Assembly (NCBI RefSeq): GCF_024169245.1
Contig: NZ_JALJWP010000001.1
Coordinates: 4,899,501-4,963,500, forward strand
Direction of reading: 5' to 3'
Source of the DNA: Pseudomonas koreensis
GTDB taxonomy: Bacteria > Pseudomonadota > Gammaproteobacteria > Pseudomonadales > Pseudomonadaceae
Length of the DNA stretch: 64,000 bases
Positions 43,942-51,021 of the stretch are shown one piece after another. Numbering within the stretch: the first letter of the stretch is position 1; each line of letters begins with the position of its first letter. A model generated the notes under the pieces. That model did not search any database and was not told the DNA's origin. It saw nothing but the letters and a program-made list of their open reading frames with translations. Both the position numbers and the translations under genes were made by a program.

Positions 43942-45750
43942 ATGCCCCATGAAGGCAATCTGTTGCAAGCCGCTGTCGTGTTTCTGTTCGCGGCGGTGCT
44001 CACCGTGCCTTTGGCCAAACGTCTGCAACTGGGCGCGGTGCTCGGTTATCTGTTTGCCGGGGTGATCATCGGCCCGTCGGTGCTGGGCCTGATTGGCAAC
44101 CCGCAGAGCGTTGCGCATATTTCCGAGCTGGGCGTGGTGTTGCTGCTGTTCATCATCGGCCTCGAACTGTCGCCGCGGCGCTTGTGGGTGATGCGCAAAT
44201 CGGTGTTTGGCGTCGGTCTGGCGCAGGTGCTGTTGACTGCGTCGGTGATCGGCGTGCTGGCACTGGCGGTGTTCGGCCAGCCGCTGAACAGCGCGATTGT
44301 GCTGGGCCTCGGTCTGGCACTGTCGTCCACGGCGTTCGGCCTGCAAAGCCTCGCTGAGCGCAAGGAGCTGACCAGTCCCCACGGGCGGCTGGCGTTTGCG
44401 ATTCTGCTGTTCCAGGACATCGCCGCGATTCCGTTGATCGCGCTGGTGCCGATGCTCGCTGGCGTCGATCACCACACCAGCACCGCCGACGACATCCGCC
44501 ACAGCTTGCAGGTGCTCGGCGGTATTGCCGTGGTGGTGATCGGCGGGCGTTATCTGCTGCGGCCGGTGTTCCGCGTGGTGGCGAAAACCGGTCTGCCGGA
44601 AGTGTCCACCGCCACCGCGTTGCTGGTGGTGATCGGCACGGCATGGCTGATGGATCTGGTCGGTGTGTCGATGGCGCTGGGGGCGTTTCTCGCCGGTCTG
44701 CTGCTGGCGGATTCGGAATACCGGCATGAGCTGGAAGCGCAGATCGAACCGTTCAAAGGCCTGCTGCTCGGGCTGTTTTTCATCAGCGTCGGCATGGGCG
44801 CCAATCTCAGCCTGTTGTTGAGCGCGCCGATCGCCGTATTGGGTCTGACCCTGCTGTTGATCGGTCTCAAATTGCCGTTGCTGTTCGTGGTTGGGCGCTT
44901 GGCAGGAGGATTGAACAAGATCAGCGCAATTCGCCTCGGTATCGTCCTCGCTGCCGGCGGTGAGTTTGCGTTTGTGGTGTTCAAGATCGGCCGCGATCAG
45001 GGCCTGTTCGAACCGCGTCTGTACGACTTGCTGGTGCTGACCATCACCCTGTCGATGGCGCTGACGCCGTTGCTGCTGTTGATCTGCGCGCGTCTGGTCA
45101 GCCCGAAAGTGCAGCCGGTGGAAGTGCCGGAGAAATTCCGCGAAATCGATACCGAAGCGCCGCGCGTGGTGATTGCCGGCATGGGCCGGATGGGGCAGAT
45201 CGTGGCGCGGATTCTGCGCGCGCAGAACATCAAGTTCGTCGCGCTGGACACCTCGGTGGAAACCATCGAACTGTCGCGCAGCTTCGGCGGTGTGCCGGTG
45301 TTCTACGGCGACCCGATGCGCCCGGAAATCCTCCACGCGGCGAAGGTTGGCGAGGCGGAATATTTCGTCATCGCCACGGATGATCCGGAAACCAACATCA
45401 AGACTGCCGAAGTGGTGCACAAGCTGTATCCGCACATGAAAATCATCGCTCGCGCGCGTAACCGTCAGCACGTGCATCGCCTGGTCGATGTGGGCGCGGA
45501 GGCGATCCGTGAGACCTATTATTCGAGTCTGGAAATGAGCCGACGCACGCTGGTCGGCCTCGGTCTGACCCAGGCCCAGGCCGATGCGCGGATCAAGCGT
45601 TTCAAGCATCACGACGAACAGGTACTGGAGGCGCAACACGCCGTCTACGACGACGCCGCCAAAGTCCTGCAGACCGCCCAGGAAGCCCGGGCGGAACTGG
45701 CCAAACTGTTCGAATCGGATCAGCTCGAAGAAGAAGCCCGCAAATCCTGA
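43942..45750 (+). CDS. CPA2 monovalent cation:proton antiporter (KefB/KefC-like)
   Basis: A 602-residue protein with about 12 helices (residues 5-385), including the Na+/H+ exchanger domain with LFIIGLELSPRRLW and FLAGLLLADSEYRHELEAQIEPFKGLLLGLFFISVGM. A cytoplasmic RCK_N NAD-binding domain follows (RVVIAGMGRMGQIVARILRAQNIKFVALD, residues 410-530), then a coiled tail. It exports K+ in exchange for H+, gated by ligand at the RCK domain; Kef proteins answer to glutathione adducts. No KefF/KefG-type oxidoreductase gene adjoins. AGGAG precedes the ATG at 43942. Confidence 0.92.
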   Translation: MPHEGNLLQAAVVFLFAAVLTVPLAKRLQLGAVLGYLFAGVIIGPSVLGLIGNPQSVAHISELGVVLLLFIIGLELSPRRLWVMRKSVFGVGLAQVLLTASVIGVLALAVFGQPLNSAIVLGLGLALSSTAFGLQSLAERKELTSPHGRLAFAILLFQDIAAIPLIALVPMLAGVDHHTSTADDIRHSLQVLGGIAVVVIGGRYLLRPVFRVVAKTGLPEVSTATALLVVIGTAWLMDLVGVSMALGAFLAGLLLADSEYRHELEAQIEPFKGLLLGLFFISVGMGANLSLLLSAPIAVLGLTLLLIGLKLPLLFVVGRLAGGLNKISAIRLGIVLAAGGEFAFVVFKIGRDQGLFEPRLYDLLVLTITLSMALTPLLLLICARLVSPKVQPVEVPEKFREIDTEAPRVVIAGMGRMGQIVARILRAQNIKFVALDTSVETIELSRSFGGVPVFYGDPMRPEILHAAKVGEAEYFVIATDDPETNIKTAEVVHKLYPHMKIIARARNRQHVHRLVDVGAEAIRETYYSSLEMSRRTLVGLGLTQAQADARIKRFKHHDEQVLEAQHAVYDDAAKVLQTAQEARAELAKLFESDQLEEEARKS

Positions 45751-45761
45751 GCCCTGCGAAT

Positions 45762-45855
45762 CCCCTGTAGGAGCTGCCGAAGGCTGCGATCTTTTGATTT
45801 TGCTCTTAAAAAACAAGATCAAAAGATCGCAGCCTTCGGCAGCTCCTACAGGGGG
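45762..45855. repeat. REP-type inverted pair (CTGTAGGAGCTGCCGAAGGCTGCGATC family)
   Basis: A near-perfect inverse pair with an AT-rich centre, filling most of the gap between the convergent antiporter and hcnC genes. Confidence 0.92.
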
Positions 45856-45861
45856 ATCGGG

Positions 45862-47121
45862 TCAGGCCAGTTCCAGCACGGGCGCTGGCTCAACGGCTGC
45901 CACTTCAAACCGATCCGCCAGAAACGGCGTGATATCCAGCGGCAGCGGTTCGTCATTCACCAGTTTATCCAGCAACACCCCGGTAATCGCCGAGGTCAGA
46001 ATCCCGGTGCGGAAGTGCCCGCAAGCATTCAGATACCCTTCCACCCCATGCATCGGCCCGAGGATCGGCAACTCATCCGGCGACCCCGGACGCAGCCCTG
46101 CCCAGGTACGTTTCAGATTGACGTCCGCCAGCTCCGGCAGACAGCGCACCGCGCCCTGCACCAGCCCGGCGATTTCCGGGAAGGTGGTGGTGACGTCGAA
46201 GCCTTTGTCTTCGGTGGTGCTGCCGATGAGGATTTCGCCGTTGTCCTTTTGCGCCACGTAGCAATCGCTGGTGGTCAGGCAGCCGTTGAGGATTTTCGGC
46301 ATGCGTTCGGTCAGCAGAATCTGGCCTTTCACCGGTTTCACCGGAATGCGAATCCCCGTCGCCCACTCGCTCAAATCCGCCGCCCACGCGCCGGCAGCGT
46401 TGATCAGCGTCTTGCAGTGAAACACCCCCGCCTCCGCTGTCTGCACACCGGTGACGCGAGTGCCGTGATGCAGCACGCCGGTGACGTTGGTATTGACGAA
46501 GATGTCGACGCCGTTCTGCCGCGCGCCTTCCAGATAGGCATCAGCGAGGCGGAACGGACTGACCTGATGATCGCAGAGAAACTCCAGCGCCCCGCGCGCT
46601 TCATGGCTGACGCTCGGCTCCGCCGCGCGCAACGCCGCCTGATCGAGCCAGCGCACCTGATCGGCCAGATGCGGAATGCAGCCGACGATGTGCTCGGCAT
46701 AGAGCCGGTCTTCGTCGTCATAGATCACGAACTTCAGCCCGGTCTTTTCGAACTTGCAATCCATGCCGTGATTGTCTTTCAGCTCGCGGTGCAGCGCCGG
46801 GTAAAGCGCGTTGGACTGCAAGGCAAAATCGAAAAACGACGCCGGCAAAATATGCGGCGTACTGGCGTCCACCGCCACCGCTGCGCCTTGGGTTGCGCGC
46901 TTGCGATTGGCCGACATCATGCGAAAGAAGATCACCCCGCAACCGAGGCCGACCGACTCGCCAATCGCCCACAAACCGCCAGCCGAAGCGCGGGTCGCAT
47001 TGCCGGGACGCTTGGCGTCGATCAGCGCAACTTTCAGATTTTTGCGCTTGGACAATTGGTAGGCGCAGGACGCGCCGATCACGCCGCCACCGGCAATGAC
47101 CACGTCGTAGAACTTACTCAT
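45862..47121 (-). CDS. hcnC: hydrogen cyanide synthase subunit HcnC
   Basis: A 419-residue FAD protein of the glycine/D-amino-acid oxidase fold. Dinucleotide motif VVIAGGGVIGASCAYQLSKR at residues 6-25, the segment RASAGGLWAIGESVGLGCGVIFFRMM, and the C-terminal FAD contact GHFRTGILTSAITG. With HcnA and HcnB it oxidises glycine to HCN and CO2 at the inner membrane. The sequence follows HcnC of P. protegens closely from memory. The ATG at 47121 overlaps the end of hcnB by 8 bp. A stand-alone glycine oxidase is excluded by the intact hcnAB upstream. Confidence 0.96.
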   Translation of the reverse strand: MSKFYDVVIAGGGVIGASCAYQLSKRKNLKVALIDAKRPGNATRASAGGLWAIGESVGLGCGVIFFRMMSANRKRATQGAAVAVDASTPHILPASFFDFALQSNALYPALHRELKDNHGMDCKFEKTGLKFVIYDDEDRLYAEHIVGCIPHLADQVRWLDQAALRAAEPSVSHEARGALEFLCDHQVSPFRLADAYLEGARQNGVDIFVNTNVTGVLHHGTRVTGVQTAEAGVFHCKTLINAAGAWAADLSEWATGIRIPVKPVKGQILLTERMPKILNGCLTTSDCYVAQKDNGEILIGSTTEDKGFDVTTTFPEIAGLVQGAVRCLPELADVNLKRTWAGLRPGSPDELPILGPMHGVEGYLNACGHFRTGILTSAITGVLLDKLVNDEPLPLDITPFLADRFEVAAVEPAPVLELA

Positions 47122-48523
47122 GGCCAGCGCCCTCCGCGCCAAAGGACTGGAACGCCGAAAACGGCACAGGATCAATCGGAAAGCGCGGGCGCAGCCAGCC
47201 GACATCCTGACGTCCAGTGGCTTGGCGCAGGCGATCGCTGCAATAGCCCACGCACATACGCCCCTGGCAATCGCCCATGCTCACGCGGGTACGCATTTTC
47301 AGGCTGGCGATGTCTTGCACGCCCTGCTCCAGCGCCAGATCGATGTCGGCGCGGGTTGCGTGTTCGCAGCGGCAAATCACCGTGTCGGCGGCGGGCAATG
47401 CAATCTGGCCGACGCCGCGTTCGGTGTAGCGATCCACCGCCGCACGAAAGCGCACGATGGCTCTGAGTTTGCTCGCGAAGCGATCGCGGCGCACGCGGGC
47501 CAGTTCGGCGTCGAGCACGCCGCGTTGCAGCAGGATGGAAGTGGCGGCAATCTTGCCGGCCAGCATCGCTGCTTCACCGCCGCGGATCCCGCCCATGTCG
47601 CCAGCCAGATGCACATGCGGCTCACTGCTTTGCTGCCAGACATCGGCATGAGCACGCAGATAGCCGTCATCGCTGAAGCCATGATCGAGGCCCATCTGCT
47701 GGCTCAATTGCGTGCGCGGGATAAAACCGTAACCGACCGCCAGCGTCTGCGCTTCGAAGCGCTCGACCCGCGACAGATCCGCCTCCCACGTCGACGAATA
47801 CGGCGCGACGCTGACGCTTTTCAATTCGCCGTCGCCATGGGCTTCCACCACGCCCCAGCCATAGTTCATCGCAATGCCGTGCAATTTCAGATAAGCGAGC
47901 ATGCTCAAGCCGTCGAGGAACAGTTGCGGCTTGTTCAACAGCGCCAGACTCTCGCGGGCGATCTTGCCGAACGCGCACGCCTCGTACACCCCGGTGACGC
48001 GCACGCCGCAGGCATGTAACTGAGTCGCGACCAATGGCAGCAACGGCCCGGTGCCGGCGATAATTACGGGCCCTTGCGGCTTGACCACGCCGCTCTTGAT
48101 CTGCAATTGCAGACCACCGAGCAGAATCACTCCCGGCAACGTCCAGCCGGGAAACGGCACGCTGCGTTCGTGACAACCGGCGGCCAGCAGCAGCTGCGGA
48201 TAAGCGATCTCATGCAACTGTTCGTCGGCGTCGAGTACCACCATTGCGCGGGTGCCTTCGGCGCCTACCACACGATGGTTGAGGCGCACGTCGATCAGGC
48301 CCGACTGCTGCTCAAATTCACCGTGCAGTTTGTCCAGCGCTTCCGAGTAACGCGGTCCGAGATAATCCAGTTGCACGCCATCGCGCAACGGCCCGCGATA
48401 CACCACCCCACCGAGGCGCGAGGCCTCTTCGAGCAAGGTGCAGCGCACCCCATGGCGCGCCAGCTCGATGGCTGCCGCCATCCCCGCCGGCCCGCCGCCG
48501 ACAATCAGCGGTTGCAGGCTCAT
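47114..48523 (-). CDS. hcnB: hydrogen cyanide synthase subunit HcnB
   Basis: A 469-residue NAD(P)/FAD pyridine nucleotide-disulfide oxidoreductase-fold subunit. The N-terminal motif is IVGGGPAGMAAAIELARHG and a second nucleotide motif IIAGTGPLL lies near residue 155. Near the C-terminus a BFD-like [2Fe-2S] module has four Cys (ICRCEHATRADID ... MGDCQGRMCVGYC). It carries electrons from glycine oxidation in the HcnABC complex. Its ATGA start overlaps the hcnA stop. Confidence 0.96.
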   Translation of the reverse strand: MSLQPLIVGGGPAGMAAAIELARHGVRCTLLEEASRLGGVVYRGPLRDGVQLDYLGPRYSEALDKLHGEFEQQSGLIDVRLNHRVVGAEGTRAMVVLDADEQLHEIAYPQLLLAAGCHERSVPFPGWTLPGVILLGGLQLQIKSGVVKPQGPVIIAGTGPLLPLVATQLHACGVRVTGVYEACAFGKIARESLALLNKPQLFLDGLSMLAYLKLHGIAMNYGWGVVEAHGDGELKSVSVAPYSSTWEADLSRVERFEAQTLAVGYGFIPRTQLSQQMGLDHGFSDDGYLRAHADVWQQSSEPHVHLAGDMGGIRGGEAAMLAGKIAATSILLQRGVLDAELARVRRDRFASKLRAIVRFRAAVDRYTERGVGQIALPAADTVICRCEHATRADIDLALEQGVQDIASLKMRTRVSMGDCQGRMCVGYCSDRLRQATGRQDVGWLRPRFPIDPVPFSAFQSFGAEGAGHE

Positions 48524-48834
48524 ACGACCTCCTGCGCGACGACGCGGTTGACCTGGGTTTCAATCAGCATGCCGTCACGCACCACGGTCTGACAGGCGCG
48601 GCGCTTGTGCCGGCCGTTGATTTTCACCAGACAGCACTGGCACACGCCCATGCCGCAATAGGCGCCGCTGATTTGATCGTGATCGTTGCGTGCGATCTGG
48701 CGCACGCCGAGGGACTGGATGACGCTGAGAACGGTTTCGCCGATGGCAGCGCTGACCGCTTGGCCGTTGATGTGCACGGTCATGTCCGCCTGCACCAAGG
48801 GCTGGATATCGAAGGTTCTTTCTAGGCAGTTCAT
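48520..48834 (-). CDS. hcnA: hydrogen cyanide synthase subunit HcnA
   Basis: A 104-residue [2Fe-2S] ferredoxin-like subunit with cluster cysteines in AYCGMGVCQCCLVKINGRHKRRACQ. It is the small electron-transfer subunit of HCN synthase. The ATG at 48834 (MNCLERTFDIQPLV) gives the usual length; an in-frame GTG at 48888 would put the known RsmA/E-type leader inside the gene. The ribosome site lies in an ACGGA motif typical of GacA/RsmA-controlled genes. First gene of hcnABC. HCN is a secondary metabolite important in root disease suppression. Confidence 0.95.
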   Translation of the reverse strand: MNCLERTFDIQPLVQADMTVHINGQAVSAAIGETVLSVIQSLGVRQIARNDHDQISGAYCGMGVCQCCLVKINGRHKRRACQTVVRDGMLIETQVNRVVAQEVV

Positions 48835-48840
48835 TACGGT

Positions 48841-48854
48841 GTTCGTCCGTGAAG
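48841..48854 (-). promoter_or_regulatory. RsmA/RsmE binding site at the hcnA ribosome site
   Basis: On the minus strand the leader reads CTTCACGGACGAAC, matching the well-studied hcnA site of P. protegens (UUCACGGAUGAA) except for one base. The GGA core is followed 11 nt later by the ATG. A second GGA (AAGGAG, 48876-48881) lies upstream. Translational control by the Gac/Rsm cascade is expected. Confidence 0.75.
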
Positions 48855-48992
48855 ATTCAGTTGAGGTTGTGTCAGCTCCTTGCTGCACTACGCCTCGTCG
48901 ACGCTTTTATTGCCGTGTTTTCAACGTCGACGCGGATACTTCGTCAGCGCAACAAGGTGCGCGACAAGCACTGTAGCTCATACCTCAGCAAA

Positions 48993-49046
48993 GGCCTGGA
49001 TCATTTACGGTAGGCGATATCGCCAGGCGAAATATTGATCCAGGCC
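48993..49046. promoter_or_regulatory. nested inverted repeats upstream of hcnA
   Basis: GGCCTGGATCA (48993-49003) and its exact inverse TGATCCAGGCC (49036-49046) flank 32 bp that contain a perfect 12-bp palindrome, GGCGATATCGCC (49013-49024). The outer right arm overlaps the ANR-like box. No T run follows, so a terminator for the upstream gene is unlikely. Confidence 0.7.
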
Positions 49047-49048
49047 AG
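49035..49048 (-). promoter_or_regulatory. ANR (FNR-type) box of hcnA
   Basis: On the minus strand CTGGC-CTGG-ATCAA is close to the FNR/ANR consensus TTGAT-N4-ATCAA and to the TTGGC-N4-ATCAA form I recall for hcnA. Low-oxygen activation of hcnABC through ANR is well established in fluorescent pseudomonads. Confidence 0.55.
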
Positions 49049-49072
49049 TGAAAATGGCGGGACGGACATCGA

Positions 49073-49612
49073 TCAATTGGTGAAGACGAACTGGCCTTTG
49101 ATCTTCTTTGCGCCGAAGAAACCAAGGTCGGGGAACAGCAGGTTTTTCAGCCAGGCCACGTAGAAAATCATCGCCAGGGTGATTGCCACGCCGATCACCG
49201 TACCGGTGGGGTCATCCCCGTATTCCTTGAACATGCGCGGAACCTGGCTGATCGAGAGCACCACGTACACCGTGTAAGCATGAGCCGCGTTGCGATAAAA
49301 ACCCCAGGCAAAGAGCAAAGGCACGCCACCGGCGAACAAACCAAGTCCGATGGCAAAACCGCTGCTGATGGTCAGCCCGAGGAGATAGCCACCCACCAGA
49401 CCGATCAGGGCCTGAACGTAAGTCAGTCCGAGGAGGACCTTGATCTTGCCGGCGTGGCGTTCGAGCAGATCCGGATCCGGGCGCGAACCGATCAGATAGG
49501 CCAGCGCCTTGTCTTTCAGCGCACCACCGGAGAAGGCCTTGAAAGTATCGGTTTTCGAGCGCCCGGCATCGAGCATTTCGGCGACCTGGCGTTTGATTTC
49601 CTTTTTGTCCAA
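49073..49612 (-). CDS. uncharacterised membrane protein
   Basis: A 179-residue protein. The first 60 residues are soluble and charged (MDKKEIKRQVAEMLDAGRSKTDTFKAFSGG), followed by four hydrophobic segments (VLLGLTYVQALIGLVGGYLLGL, FAIGLGLFAGGVPLLFAWGF, AYTVYVVLSISQV, GVAITLAMIFYVAWLKNLLFP) and a short tail. The N-terminal part looks like a helical cap. I do not recognise a family. It is upstream of hcnA on the same strand but 239 bp away, with its own start region. Confidence 0.78.
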   Translation of the reverse strand: MDKKEIKRQVAEMLDAGRSKTDTFKAFSGGALKDKALAYLIGSRPDPDLLERHAGKIKVLLGLTYVQALIGLVGGYLLGLTISSGFAIGLGLFAGGVPLLFAWGFYRNAAHAYTVYVVLSISQVPRMFKEYGDDPTGTVIGVAITLAMIFYVAWLKNLLFPDLGFFGAKKIKGQFVFTN

Positions 49613-49870
49613 CGTGTTCTTCCTTAATTAAAAAAATCGGGGGAGTGAAGCAAGGGCACTTCGGGAACCGATTGTCGCCTTGTTGAGTTGCCGAAAGCAA
49701 AAGGCTCAGGCATGCCGGCCCTTACGCAGTGGATAAACACAATTTGTCGATCATGTTTAAATCACACGCGCTGTTACCGCATCGGACTTACAACGCCTTG
49801 CGTCGCTGCCTACGGGTGCATCAGAATCCGCCGGCTTACACGGCTATCGGTAGGGCTATATCGTTTCCCT

Positions 49871-50103
49871 GTCACTGCAAAACAGTGATCGGGTTTGGTA
49901 GCCCGTTTCTTGATAGTTGTACGGCGTCCCTTTAAGCGGCCCCTCTTTTGAGGCTCAGCTCTTTATGGTGACCATGCGTGGGGCTCATTCGTGAGCGCCG
50001 GGGTTAACTATCTTGACCGGTCTACCAACCCGCGCGTGGCCGCCACCCTTCGTTTGGTAGCGATAGTGACGGCTCTTCATTCCTTCAAGATAGAGAGTCA
50101 ACC
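49871..50103 (+). ncRNA. structured leader with mutually exclusive pairings upstream of a DUF6124-like gene
   Basis: Segment B (50006-50032, AACTATCTTGA ... CTACCAACCCG) can pair in full with segment A upstream (GGGTTTGGTAG 49891-49901 plus GATAGTT 49912-49918) or with segment C downstream (TTTGGTAG 50053-50060 plus TCAAGATAG 50085-50093). C adjoins the AGAGAG ribosome site before the ATG at 50104. The A:B helix would enclose three local hairpins: CCTC-TTTT-GAGG (49942-49953), ATGGT-G-ACCAT (49965-49975) and GCTCA-TTCG-TGAGC (49983-49996). Another hairpin, TCACTG-CAAAA-CAGTGA (49872-49888), precedes A. This looks like a translational switch or riboswitch-type leader. The rest of the 49613-50103 gap has nothing I recognise. 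Confidence 0.6.
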
Positions 50104-50469
50104 ATGTTCAAAGTAACGCCAAACCCGCCAGAAGCCGATTCGATCCCGTACGACCCTGCTTTGGAGCCACAGCGAATAAAAGACGCGGCCGCTCGCGCCA
50201 TCAACTTTTATCTCGATCCTCAAACCTTGAAGACCACGATTCCCAATCGCCAACCGGGCAGGATCTTTATCGTAGACCCAACTGTGGACGACGAAACGCT
50301 GCTCGTCGAAGCCTGTGAATCGCTGGCTGCGGCGAACGACATGGCCCGCGAAATAAGCACTGTCATAGAGCCTGCACAGCGCCGTTCGCTGCTGATGTTG
50401 CAGCAGGTGATCATGCTGAGTGAGCTGATCGTCAATCGCGTGCTCGACAGCCGACGCGTGTCGAACTAG
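50104..50469 (+). CDS. DUF6124-like small protein, copy 1
   Basis: A 121-residue soluble protein. The N-terminal 60 residues are Pro-rich and variable (FKVTPNPPEADSIPYDPALE), then a strand RIFIVDP and a helical domain (DETLLVEACESLAAANDMAREISTVIEPAQRRSLLMLQQVIMLSELIVNRVLD). I recall this as the Pseudomonas-specific DUF6124 family, often found behind related leaders. Function is unknown. The second copy 104 bp downstream shares the helical domain. The start is the ATG at 50104 with AGAGAG 6-11 bp upstream, the site involved in the leader's alternative pairing. Confidence 0.85.
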   Translation: MFKVTPNPPEADSIPYDPALEPQRIKDAAARAINFYLDPQTLKTTIPNRQPGRIFIVDPTVDDETLLVEACESLAAANDMAREISTVIEPAQRRSLLMLQQVIMLSELIVNRVLDSRRVSN

Positions 50470-50572
50470 CCGCAACCGAGGCATGAGGGGGCGTGCTCCC
50501 TCACTGCCAGCGTGGACGTCACCTCGTGGCGTCCTCTCTCACACCAAGCTGCTCTCATCGGAGTTTCAGCTG

Positions 50573-50842
50573 ATGTCACAGACACCATCCAATCCGCCGG
50601 CCAGGATCAACGCCACGCCGTACAGCCCCAATACTCTGTTCATGGTCAACCCGCAATCCGACACCGAATCGTTGCTGGTCAACGCGTGCGAATCCCTGGC
50701 GTCCGCCACGGTGATGCTCGGTGATTTTGCCGGGATGCTCGAAGGCTCACGGCGCAATACCCTGTTGGGCATTGCGCAAGTGGTCATGTTGGGAGAATTG
50801 GCCGTGAACAAAGCGCTGGATAACGTCGTGCCGACCGAGTAA
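50573..50842 (+). CDS. DUF6124-like small protein, copy 2
   Basis: An 89-residue paralogue of the preceding protein with a shorter N-terminus. The shared block is FMVNPQSDTESLLVNACESLASATVMLGDFAGMLEGSRRNTLLGIAQVVMLGELAVNKALD. The ATG at 50573 has GGAG 9 bp upstream; the frame stays open to 50483 but without a good ribosome site. Together the two genes look like a tandem duplication served by one promoter. Function is unknown. Confidence 0.85.
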   Translation: MSQTPSNPPARINATPYSPNTLFMVNPQSDTESLLVNACESLASATVMLGDFAGMLEGSRRNTLLGIAQVVMLGELAVNKALDNVVPTE

Positions 50843-50874
50843 TTCGCCGCGCTTGCGTTTGCAGTTCCAAAAAG

Positions 50875-50909
50875 CAAAAAAGCCGCTTTCACCCGAAGAT
50901 GAAAGCGGC
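50875..50909 (-). terminator. terminator of the 51.0-51.95 kb minus-strand unit
   Basis: GCCGCTTTCA and TGAAAGCGGC form a perfect 10-bp stem with an 8-base loop. On the minus strand the stem is followed by a run of T's (A's at 50875-50881), so it terminates the leftward genes; it may also act, more weakly, on the rightward ones. Confidence 0.85.
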
Positions 50910-50932
50910 AGAGGCATCCTGCCTCAGAGGGA

Positions 50933-51007
50933 TCAGTGTACGAACAGGGCGATCAGGATGATGATCGGGATCGGTACGCCGAGGAAGAACAGCAGTAATG
51001 AGCGCAT
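50933..51007 (-). CDS. 24-residue hydrophobic peptide
   Basis: An ATG at 51007 behind AAGGAG (7-bp spacing) opens a 24-codon frame, MRSLLLFFLGVPIPIIILI then ALFVH, a single membrane-spanning segment with a Pro-Ile-Pro kink. The stop is followed about 24 bp later by a strong terminator. It starts 14 bp after the membrane-protein gene at 51022 and so is co-transcribed with it. The near-ideal ribosome site and position support a real small membrane protein; function is unknown. Confidence 0.7.
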   Translation of the reverse strand: MRSLLLFFLGVPIPIIILIALFVH

Positions 51008-51021
51008 GGTGACTCTCCTTT

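Noticed and set aside
43939..45822. A 627-codon frame antisense to the KefB/C-type antiporter
   Set aside because: Composition is dominated by His/Gln/Arg, as expected from the reverse of a membrane protein gene with codon bias, and its start lies in a REP-type repeat.
45862..47121. Stand-alone glycine oxidase (ThiO) or DadA-type enzyme
   Set aside because: Overlapping hcnB and hcnA upstream and the closely matching HcnC sequence decide for cyanide synthase.
48520..48888. A longer HcnA starting at the GTG at 48888
   Set aside because: That start would include the Rsm-type leader within the coding sequence, and the extra residues have no counterpart in known HcnA.
50867..50915. A terminator for the DUF6124-like genes on the plus strand
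   Set aside because: The stem at 50882-50909 has its T run only on the minus strand, so it is assigned to the leftward unit.
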